Of a DNA stretch of 54,110 bases, positions 48,500-54,110 are shown piece by piece; positions within the stretch are counted from its first letter, which is position 1, and each line of letters opens with the position of its first letter. Source of the stretch: CAYZAW01 sp964476505 (lineage in GTDB: Bacteria > Bacillota > Clostridia > Christensenellales > CAG-138); contig CAYZAW010000007.1 of assembly GCA_964476505.1 (NCBI GenBank), positions 1 through 54,110 on the forward strand, given 5' to 3'. A program made the position numbers and the translations under genes. The notes beneath the pieces are model-generated. The model did not search any database. It saw only the letters and a program-made list of their open reading frames with translations, and was not told the origin of the DNA.

Positions 48500-48514
48500 T
48501 CACTCACGAAAGAT

Positions 48515-48543
48515 ATTCTACCATACGGTTATTCGTTTTGCAA
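48515..48543 (-). promoter_or_regulatory. Sigma-A promoter for tRNA-Leu
   Basis: Minus strand TTGCAA, 17-base spacer, TAGAAT, ending 15 bases before the first tRNA base. Its upstream side faces rdgB. Confidence 0.8.
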
Positions 48544-48606
48544 TCGCTTTCTTTCATAGAACTATGCTATACTGATATAACAGCAAACAACGAAAGGATC
48601 GCGCAT

Positions 48607-49203
48607 ATGAAGCTGATTATTGCATCGAACAACGCGCATAAGGTAAAGGAAATAAAACGTATCGTAGAGCCCTTTTTCCCGGAGATATGCACAATGAAGG
48701 AGGCAGGGCTGTCGCTGGAGGTGGAGGAGAACGGTACCACCTTTCAGGAAAACGCCGTGAAAAAGGCCGAGGAAACCTTATTGGCTGCAACCGGCTTTGA
48801 CGCTGCTTTGGCAGACGACAGCGGCTTGATCGTTGACGCGTTAAACGGCGCGCCCGGCGTGTACAGCGCACGCTATGCAGGTACGGGGCACAATGATGCA
48901 CAGAATAACGCAAAGCTTTTAGAAAACATGGAAAACGTACCGGAGGAACAACGCACCTGCCGGTTTGCCTGCGCTATCGCCCTTGCAAGGCGCGGCAAGC
49001 CAACGCTGTGTGTGCTGGGAACATGCGAAGGCCGTTTATTACGTGCGCCGCGTGGCGAGAATGGCTTTGGATACGACCCGTTGTTTTTCTACGAGCCTGC
49101 TGGCTGCTCCTTTGCGGAGCTTCCGGGGGAGGAAAAGGATCGCGTAAGCCATAGAAGCAATGCGCTGCACAAGATGGAAGCCTTGTTGCAGCAAGAGCGG
49201 TAA
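48607..49203 (+). CDS. rdgB: Non-canonical purine NTP pyrophosphatase (RdgB/HAM1)
   Basis: Removes ITP, dITP and XTP from the nucleotide pool. The ATG at 48607 has AAAGGA 8 bases upstream; the long upstream frame only crosses the tRNA gene. The 198 residues contain IIASNNAHKVKEIKRI (about 4-19), FQENAVKKAEETLLAATGFDAALADDSGL (substrate/metal), APGVYSARYAG and GFGYDPLFFYEPAGCSFAEL, then KDRVSHRSNAL. All conserved charged residues are present. Single gene after the tRNA, with a TGCTATACT extended -10 near 48566-48574 as the likely promoter. Confidence 0.96.
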   Translation: MKLIIASNNAHKVKEIKRIVEPFFPEICTMKEAGLSLEVEENGTTFQENAVKKAEETLLAATGFDAALADDSGLIVDALNGAPGVYSARYAGTGHNDAQNNAKLLENMENVPEEQRTCRFACAIALARRGKPTLCVLGTCEGRLLRAPRGENGFGYDPLFFYEPAGCSFAELPGEEKDRVSHRSNALHKMEALLQQER

Positions 49204-49219
49204 AGTTGATAGAAGTAAA

Positions 49220-49246
49220 CAGGAGCCGGTGTGATACCGGCTCCTG
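49220..49246. terminator. Perfect 11-bp hairpin between rdgB and hpf
   Basis: Arms 49220-49230 and 49236-49246 (CAGGAGCCGGT/ACCGGCTCCTG) with a 5-base loop. Neither side has a full T-run (TGATATG on the right; on the minus strand TTTACTTCT), so it is terminator-like, shared by convergent genes. Confidence 0.6.
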
Positions 49247-49276
49247 TGATATGTTGAATTTGATTATGGTAGAATA

Positions 49277-49816
49277 TCATCTATCCGGCTCGATCAAACC
49301 GTAGTTGCCGTCTTTTCTTGCATACAGCACGTTGATGTCGCCCGTATTCGAGTTTTCAAACACGTAGAAGGAATGGCCCAACAGCTCCATTTGCAGCATG
49401 GCTTCTTCCTCGCTCATAGGCTTGATGGAGAAGCGCTTTACGCGTACGATCTTAGATTCTTCTTCGTCGGAAAACTCGTCGTAGGAGCCGCCGAACAGCG
49501 GCTGGTCATACTTGAAGGCGCCGGATTTCAGGGTCTTTTCCAAACGGGTACGATTGCGGATGATCTGCTTTTCCAGTTTGTCCAGAACGTTGTCGATGGA
49601 AGCATACATGTCGCCGGTCACTTCTTCGCCGCGGATGATTCCGCCGTCATAAGGGATGGTGACTTCAACGATATGCCGATTGCGTTCCACCGCCATGGTG
49701 ACCTGTACTTCGGTGTCCTTGGGGAAATACCGTTCCAACTTGCCAACCTTTTTTTCAACGAGATCGCGCAGATAGTCGGAAACCTCCATGTTTTTGCCGG
49801 AAATCGAAATACGCAT
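49277..49816 (-). CDS. hpf: Ribosome hibernation promoting factor, long form
   Basis: Binds resting ribosomes and pairs them into 100S dimers. From the start at 49816 (AAGGAG 9 bases upstream) the protein has 179 residues. The N-terminal S30AE domain (MRISISGKNMEVSDYLRDLVEKKVGKLERYFP) is followed by a linker and the C-terminal dimerisation domain (VRVKRFSIKPMSEEEAMLQMELLGHSFYVFEN), as in Bacillus and Staphylococcus. A sigma-H-like sequence may precede it. The promoter region also borders the terminator of fba upstream. Confidence 0.95.
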   Translation of the reverse strand: MRISISGKNMEVSDYLRDLVEKKVGKLERYFPKDTEVQVTMAVERNRHIVEVTIPYDGGIIRGEEVTGDMYASIDNVLDKLEKQIIRNRTRLEKTLKSGAFKYDQPLFGGSYDEFSDEEESKIVRVKRFSIKPMSEEEAMLQMELLGHSFYVFENSNTGDINVLYARKDGNYGLIEPDR

Positions 49817-49879
49817 TCTTGTCAACTCCTTCTTTGTGCGTAGTAACGCATAAGCGTCCGTGCACATCTCATTAGTACT

Positions 49880-49908
49880 ATTCTATTGTTACCCGCGAAA
49901 ACCCTTTT
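49880..49908 (-). promoter_or_regulatory. Possible sigma-H-like promoter of hpf
   Basis: Minus strand AAAAGGGTTTT followed after 14 bases by GAAT, similar to the AGGAWWT/GAAT pattern of sigma H in Bacillus. A clear sigma-A pair is not seen here. Low confidence. Confidence 0.25.
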
Positions 49909-49921
49909 AGCAACACAAAAT

Positions 49922-49953
49922 AAAAAAGAAGGGCGGGAAAATTTCCCACCCTT
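49922..49953 (-). terminator. Rho-independent terminator of fba
   Basis: Arms 49929-49940 and 49942-49953 with a G-U pair, the innermost bases unpaired. The minus strand continues with CTTTTTT. It lies 12 bases after the fba stop. Confidence 0.85.
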
Positions 49954-49964
49954 GGAAACAAATG

Positions 49965-50913
49965 TTAGGCTTTGCCGTTGCAGCCCAGCACGTTGACCAG
50001 CTTGTGACGAACCATCTCTTTGATGGCGGCACGGGCGGGCTTGAGGTACTGGCGGGGATCGAAATGATCCGGATGCTCATTGAAGTATTTGNNNNNNNNN
50101 NTGGCGAATGGTGCCGGTCATGGCAAGGCGCAGGTCGCTGTCGATGTTGATCTTGCAAACTGCCATGGAAGCGGCTTTACGCAGCATGTCCTCGGGAACG
50201 CCAATGGCGTCGGGCATGTTGCCGCCGTTTTCGTTGATCATCTTTACAAACTCCGGCATAACGGAGGATGCGCCGTGCAAAACGATGGGGAAGCCGGGCA
50301 GACGCTTTTGCACTTCTTCTAAGATGTCGAAGCGAAGCTGGGGCTTGGTGCCGGGCTTAAACTTGTATGCACCGTGGCTGGTGCCGATGGCGATAGCAAG
50401 AGAGTCAACGCCGGTGCGGTTTACGAAATCCTGCACCTCTTCCGGACGGGTATAGGAAGCGTCTGCGGCGTTTACGTTAACGGCGTCTTCGATGCCGGCC
50501 AAACGACCCAGCTCACCTTCTACCACAACGCCGTGATCATGCGCGTATTCCACGACCTTTTTGGTCAGCGCAACGTTCTCGTCGTAGGGGAAGTGGCTGC
50601 CGTCGATCATAACGGAGGTAAAACCGCCGTCGATGCAGCTCTTGCAAAGCTCAAAGGTATCGCCATGATCCAGATGCAGGCAGATGGGAAGATCCGTTTC
50701 GATGATAGCGGCTTCCACCAGCTTGATCAGGTAGGTGTGGTTGGCGTACTTGCGCGCGCCGGAGGACACCTGCAAAATCAGAGGGGCTTGTTCTTCCTTT
50801 GCGGCCTCGGTGATGCCCTGGATGATCTCCATGTTGTTCACGTTGAAAGCGCCGATTGCATAGCCGCCTTCATAGGCCTTCTTAAACATTTCAGTACTGG
50901 TAACCAAAGACAT
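49965..50913 (-). CDS. fba: Class II fructose-1,6-bisphosphate aldolase (interrupted by an assembly gap)
   Basis: Zinc enzyme of glycolysis, cleaving or forming fructose 1,6-bisphosphate. From ATG 50913 (AAGGAG 10 bases upstream), MSLVTSTEMFKKAYEGGYAI leads to LHLDHGDTFELCKSCIDGG (zinc His), GELGRLAGIED and VLHGASSVMPEFV (zinc His), then NIDSDLRLAMTGTIR. Ten Ns follow (50092-50101). After the gap another frame continues KYFNEHPDHFDPRQYL to VLGCNGKA and TAA at 49965, exactly the normal C-terminus of this family. The gene is therefore almost certainly whole in the organism; the Ns break the frame on paper only. The total of about 312 residues fits. Own promoter and terminator. Confidence 0.93.
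50092..50101. other. Ten-N scaffold gap inside fba
   Basis: A run of exactly ten N. The flanks encode GTIR before and KYFNE after, which are adjacent residues in family members. To restore the frame the true insert must be a multiple of three, and the simplest reading is that the contigs abut or overlap by a few bases. Confidence 0.95.
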
Positions 50914-50936
50914 ATCATTCACGCTCCTTCGGAGAT

Positions 50937-50964
50937 ATTATATCGGATTGACAGGCGAATGCAA
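50937..50964 (-). promoter_or_regulatory. Sigma-A promoter for fba
   Basis: Minus strand TTGCAT, 16-base spacer, perfect TATAAT. It ends about 23 bases before the ATG. Confidence 0.75.
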
Positions 50965-51030
50965 TCGTTTTTTCATAAAACGGCGAATATTCCGCACACA
51001 AAAATGAAAAATCCCCCGATAATTACGCCG

Positions 51031-51059
51031 TTGTGCCAAAATGGTTTTGCGGGTATAAT
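51031..51059 (+). promoter_or_regulatory. Sigma-A promoter for the glycosyltransferase unit
   Basis: TTGTGC, 17-base spacer, perfect TATAAT. The leader to 51134 is about 70 nt. Confidence 0.75.
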
Positions 51060-51133
51060 GGTTTGTATAGTGCAGTACGGATCGACCGACCTACGGGGTC
51101 AGCTAAAAGCACAGCTTACAGGAGAAAACAACA

Positions 51134-52078
51134 ATGCATCAAAAACTGCTTTCCGTTATTGTTCCCATGCTGAATGAGGAGGAGGTTATTACACACTCCT
51201 ACCAGCGGATTCGCGCCGCTATGGAACAGACCGGGTATCCTTACGAGCTGGTTTTCGTTGACGACGGCAGTACGGACGGCACATTGGCGCAGTTAAGAGA
51301 AATTGCAAAAGCGGACAGGCAGGTGCGGGTACTGTCCTTTTCCCGCAACTTTGGCCATCAACTGGCGGTCACAGCCGGTATGGATGCGGCAAAGGGGGAT
51401 GCATTTGTCATCATAGACGCAGACCTGCAGGACCCGCCGGAGCTGATATCCCAAATGGTAACGGCGTGGGAAAACGGCGCCCAGATCGTTTACGGAAAAC
51501 GGGAAAAGCGCAAGGGCGAAACGCTGATGAAGCGCCTGACGGCTTATGTGTACTACCGCTTGTTGAATTACATGAGCAGCTATCCTATTCCGCTGGATAC
51601 AGGGGATTTCCGCCTGTTGGACAGAACCGTGGCGGATGTGTTTTTACAAATGCGGGAGCATAACCGCTTTTTACGGGGCATGTCCGCATGGGCAGGCTTT
51701 AAAGCCGTGCCGGTTTCCTATGTGCGGGAGGAACGGTATGCGGGCAAAACAAAGTATTCCTTAAAGAAAATGCTGAAGCTTGCCTTTGACGGCATCGTTG
51801 GTTTTTCGGCAAAGCCGCTGACACTGCCGGGGTATTTGGGCGTGGGCGTTACGGCGGTAAGCCTTCTTGGGATACTGGCTATGATCGTCACCGGCTGCTG
51901 CGGCGTGCCGGTTGCGGGCTGGCTGTGGGCGTTTGGCGGCGTTCTGTTTTTGCAGGGCGTAATTCTTATTACATTGGGCGTACAGGGTGCGTACATGAGC
52001 CGCATTTACGACGAGGTACAGGGAAGACCTTTGTACATCGTAAAGGAACGTATTGAAACAAAAAGAGAAGAGGTATAA
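51134..52078 (+). CDS. Family 2 glycosyltransferase, membrane anchored (GtrB/DPM1-like)
   Basis: Transfers a sugar from a nucleotide donor to a polyprenyl phosphate carrier, by analogy with GtrB, Csb-type and DPM1 enzymes. The 314 residues begin LLSVIVPMLNEEEVI with FVDDGSTDGT. The catalytic DADLQDPPEL lies near 95, followed by the RDLPLDTGDF-type segment SSYPIPLDTGDFRLLDR. YAGKTKYSLKKMLKLAFDGI precedes two C-terminal transmembrane helices (about 230-290). The DAD and ED-type residues are intact. It is followed 2 bases later by a small membrane protein that may partner it. Donor sugar unknown. Confidence 0.93.
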   Translation: MHQKLLSVIVPMLNEEEVITHSYQRIRAAMEQTGYPYELVFVDDGSTDGTLAQLREIAKADRQVRVLSFSRNFGHQLAVTAGMDAAKGDAFVIIDADLQDPPELISQMVTAWENGAQIVYGKREKRKGETLMKRLTAYVYYRLLNYMSSYPIPLDTGDFRLLDRTVADVFLQMREHNRFLRGMSAWAGFKAVPVSYVREERYAGKTKYSLKKMLKLAFDGIVGFSAKPLTLPGYLGVGVTAVSLLGILAMIVTGCCGVPVAGWLWAFGGVLFLQGVILITLGVQGAYMSRIYDEVQGRPLYIVKERIETKREEV

Positions 52079-52080
52079 TC

Positions 52081-52461
52081 ATGGGCGATTTGTTTTCCTC
52101 GGTAACGCTGCTGTTTCTTTTGGGCTTGATCGCAGGCTTGGTGGGGTTTACATTTCTATATAAGAAATGGGACATCCCTGGATATTTTAAGGCGGCTTTT
52201 AAGCTCAACAGCCGCGTCAAGGCGTTTTTATTCGTTTTTGTATTTGGCGTTGTGCTGTCGTTTTGCTTAGCGCTCATTATGGATGTGCTTCGCCTTTCCG
52301 AACAGGCGATGCAGGTGATGGAGGGCATTTCCGTAGGGTTTATGTGCTCCATGCTACCAACGCTTTTAGGTACAAAGGTCAGCAGCAGTAAAAGCAATAC
52401 TTCGTCTGTGCAAAAGCGCGGGCAAAGCAGCTCCTCCGGCGGACGGCGGAGCAAGGGCTAG
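52081..52461 (+). CDS. Small membrane protein next to the glycosyltransferase
   Basis: 126-residue protein with no named family. The first helix (VTLLFLLGLIAGLVGFTFLY, about 8-27) and a second one (VKAFLFVFVFGVVLSFCLALIM, about 46-67) are followed by a shorter hydrophobic segment and a Ser/Lys/Arg-rich tail (SSSKSNTSSVQKRGQSSSSGGRRSKG). It starts 2 bases after the glycosyltransferase stop, so the two are translated together. It might assist the transferase, as GtrA-like flippases do in gtrAB pairs, but it is not a GtrA by sequence. Confidence 0.65.
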   Translation: MGDLFSSVTLLFLLGLIAGLVGFTFLYKKWDIPGYFKAAFKLNSRVKAFLFVFVFGVVLSFCLALIMDVLRLSEQAMQVMEGISVGFMCSMLPTLLGTKVSSSKSNTSSVQKRGQSSSSGGRRSKG

Positions 52462-52482
52462 TATAAAGGAAGTGTATTTTGT

Positions 52483-53607
52483 ATGACAGATCCAAGAATT
52501 CGCATTTTAGCAAGAAACCTCATTCGCTTTTCCTGTGATTTACAGCCGGGTGAAAAGGTATTGATCGAATCCATCGGCGGTAACGAGCCGCTGACGCAGG
52601 TACTGGTGGAGGAGGCCTATGCGGCGGGCGGCGTACCCTTTGTTTGGCTGGGCGATAAAGCCGTAGACCGGGCGCTGATGCTTGGTTGCACAAAAAAACA
52701 GCTGGAGCTTAGGGCAAAGGTGGACGGCATGCTGATGCAGGAAATGCAGGCGTACATCGGCGTGCGGGGCGGAAGCAATGCCTCGGAGCTTACCGATGTG
52801 CCGTCGGAACAGCAGAATTTGGATTCCATGTATTATTGGGACCCCGTGCATTCCAAAATCCGTGTTCCCAAAACAAAGTGGGTGGTGTTGCGGTATCCGC
52901 ATCCGTCCATGGCGCAGCTGGCCGAAATGAGCACGGAAGCCTTTGAGGATTACTATTTTCATGTTTGCAATTTAGATTACGCGGGTATGGAAAAAGCGAT
53001 GGAGCCCTTGCAGGCGCTGATGGAGCGCACGGATCGCGTACACATCAAAGGGCCGGGCACCGATCTTATGTTCTCCATCAAGGGTATTCCGGCCATCCCC
53101 TGCGCGGGGCACTGCAACATACCGGACGGCGAGATATACACCGCGCCGGTGAAGGACAGCGTAAACGGAACGCTTACCTACAATACGCCGTCCGTGCACG
53201 AAGGGTTTACCTACACGAATATCCGGCTCACGTTCCAAAACGGAAAGATCGTGGAGGCCCACAGCAACGACGATAAACGCATCAACGACACGCTGGATAT
53301 CGACGAGGGCGCGCGGTATGTGGGCGAATTTGCGCTGGGGGTCAATCCCTATATTACGTTCCCCATGAAGGATACGCTGTTTGACGAGAAGATATCGGGC
53401 AGCTTCCATTTTACGCCCGGCTGCAGCTATGACGATGCGTATAACGGAAACAAATCCGCGCTGCATTGGGATCTGGTGAACATACAAACGGCCAATTGGG
53501 GAGGCGGAGAAATATGGTTTGACGACGTGTTGATCCGCAAGGACGGCTTGTTTGTATTGCAGGAGCTGCTGCCCTTGAACCCGGATGCATTGCTGGGCTC
53601 TAAGTAA
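52483..53607 (+). CDS. M29-family aminopeptidase
   Basis: Metallo-aminopeptidase of the AmpS/PepS/aminopeptidase T family, 374 residues. The N-terminal domain (RNLIRFSCDLQPGEKVLIES) is followed by the catalytic part with the expected metal ligands. Glu is in DGEIYTAPVKDS, Glu in RYVGEFALG, His in SFHFTPGCSY, and His-x-Asp in SALHWDLVN near residue 330. Tyr of CSYDDAYNG is also present. The length is shorter than the 400-410 of many members. It has a GGAAG site and follows the small membrane protein by 21 bases, possibly on the same message. Confidence 0.93.
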   Translation: MTDPRIRILARNLIRFSCDLQPGEKVLIESIGGNEPLTQVLVEEAYAAGGVPFVWLGDKAVDRALMLGCTKKQLELRAKVDGMLMQEMQAYIGVRGGSNASELTDVPSEQQNLDSMYYWDPVHSKIRVPKTKWVVLRYPHPSMAQLAEMSTEAFEDYYFHVCNLDYAGMEKAMEPLQALMERTDRVHIKGPGTDLMFSIKGIPAIPCAGHCNIPDGEIYTAPVKDSVNGTLTYNTPSVHEGFTYTNIRLTFQNGKIVEAHSNDDKRINDTLDIDEGARYVGEFALGVNPYITFPMKDTLFDEKISGSFHFTPGCSYDDAYNGNKSALHWDLVNIQTANWGGGEIWFDDVLIRKDGLFVLQELLPLNPDALLGSK

Positions 53608-53706
53608 AACATAGAAGTAAAGCGGTAGTTTTTCGATTTTGTTATAGGTTTTGCTAATGGATTGTGTACGAAACGAAAAATTAAATGAATAATGTTCAGA
53701 ATGCTC

Positions 53707-53735
53707 TTGCATACAGAAAAAATATGCGCTAGTAT
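53707..53735 (+). promoter_or_regulatory. Sigma-A promoter for gap
   Basis: TTGCAT, 17-base spacer, TAGTAT. The leader is about 80 nt to the ATG at 53821. No CggR-like operator is recognised. Confidence 0.65.
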
Positions 53736-53820
53736 GAACAAGGCGTAAGAACTGCGCTAAGAAATTGGGCTGAATTCAGCTGCAATATTATAATTATAAC
53801 AAATAGGAGGATACAACAAA

Positions 53821-54110
53821 ATGGCAGAAGTAAAAGTTGGCATCAATGGTTTTGGCCGTATTGGCCGTCTCGTGTTCCGTGCGTCTATCACCAACCCCAA
53901 GGTTGAGGTAGTGGGCATCAACGATCCTTTCATCGATCCTGAGTACATGGTATATATGCTCAAGTACGACACCGTGCATGGTCGTTTTGACGGCGAAGTT
54001 TCCGCTAAGGAAGGCAAGCTGGTTGTGAACGGCAAAGAGATCGCCGTGTTCGCCTGCATGAACGCCAACGAGATCCCCTGGAAATCCTGCGGCGCTGAGT
54101 ACATCGTAGA
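53821..54110 (+). CDS. gap: Glyceraldehyde-3-phosphate dehydrogenase, N-terminal part (3' truncated)
   Basis: Glycolytic NAD-dependent dehydrogenase. ATG 53821 is preceded by AGGAGG. The 96 visible residues give the NAD-binding Rossmann start VKVGINGFGRIGRLVFRA and the acidic VVGINDPF. YMLKYDTVHGRFDGEV is diagnostic of GapA. The catalytic Cys/His lie beyond the right edge. Adjacent to an aminopeptidase rather than pgk/tpi, which if present would be further right. fba lies 3 kb away on the other strand. Confidence 0.97.
   Translation, partial: MAEVKVGINGFGRIGRLVFRASITNPKVEVVGINDPFIDPEYMVYMLKYDTVHGRFDGEVSAKEGKLVVNGKEIAVFACMNANEIPWKSCGAEYIV

Noticed and set aside
48117..48606. ORFs reading through the repeats and the tRNA gene (plus 48117-48575, minus 47979-48440, upstream part of the rdgB frame)
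   Set aside because: They translate tandem repeat DNA and a tRNA gene (GGTRTHTVSLPTDFES is the well-known false protein from tRNA-Leu), have no binding sites, and change with the repeat copy.
49965..50913. fba as a frameshifted pseudogene
   Set aside because: The break coincides exactly with ten Ns, and the two sides join into a normal C-terminus.
50374..51177. 267-residue plus-strand ORF over fba and its promoter
   Set aside because: Antisense to fba and runs into the real glycosyltransferase start in another frame. No binding site.

Overview
The window looks like a scaffold from a draft genome of a spore-forming member of the Clostridia (Bacillota) with moderate GC content. The evidence is a cotJABC spore-coat operon, a ThiI without a rhodanese domain beside its own cysteine desulfurase, a long-form hibernation factor, strong GGAGG-type ribosome binding sites with several TTG and GTG starts, and the tilS-hpt-ftsH gene order typical of Firmicutes. 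I cannot name the family or genus. A run of ten Ns lies inside the aldolase gene, so the sequence is an assembled scaffold. Both ends cut genes: glycyl-tRNA synthetase at the left and glyceraldehyde-3-phosphate dehydrogenase at the right.

Layout. 1-4.3 kb: end of glyS, tadA, and a minus-strand unit with a nucleotidyltransferase and a TrkH/TrkA-type potassium uptake system. 4.5-9.0 kb: an AEC transporter overlapping an AlaX-type alanyl-tRNA editing gene, trpS, and an L,D-transpeptidase. 9.2-13.5 kb: an exported pair (binding-protein-like lipoprotein plus anchored beta protein), a three-cysteine DUF5131 protein, a patatin-like lipase and a thymidylate kinase. 13.5-17.9 kb: ybaK, hisS, aspS, an RseC-like membrane protein and thioredoxin. 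17.9-20.5 kb, minus strand: a zinc-ribbon/proline-rich/single-TM surface protein followed by two small genes. 20.8-24.2 kb: cysteine desulfurase, thiI and two small exported or membrane proteins. 24.2-28.9 kb, minus strand: a PaaK-like adenylating enzyme, cotJABC, a coiled-coil protein, coaD and rsmD. 29.1-32.4 kb: amidohydrolase, alanine racemase and NAD(P)H-hydrate dehydratase. 32.4-33.8 kb: an FAD oxidoreductase.

34.1-45.2 kb is one long plus-strand run: a beta-helix-like lipoprotein, an ABC ATPase, an 839-residue FtsX-type permease and a heptad-repeat exported protein form an envelope cassette, followed by a polysaccharide deacetylase, tilS, hpt and ftsH. 45.2-47.6 kb: a hotdog thioesterase, a PHP phosphoesterase and an unusual prs. 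47.6-48.5 kb is the oddest stretch. It holds a tandem 137-bp repeat, a tRNA 3'-end remnant, and a perfect 19-bp terminator stem shared with the CCA end of tRNA-Leu(CAA). 48.6-54.1 kb: rdgB, hpf, fba (with the gap), a glycosyltransferase with a small membrane partner, an M29 aminopeptidase and the start of gap.

The genes are mainly housekeeping, with a marked concentration of tRNA charging, editing and modification functions: four aminoacyl-tRNA synthetases, two trans-editing proteins, TadA, TilS and ThiI. No prophage, insertion sequence, CRISPR array or defence island is visible. The best candidates for something undescribed are the repeat/tRNA-remnant locus at 48.1-48.5 kb, the ABC/heptad-repeat envelope cassette at 34-40 kb, and the stand-alone DUF5131 protein at 10.9 kb.
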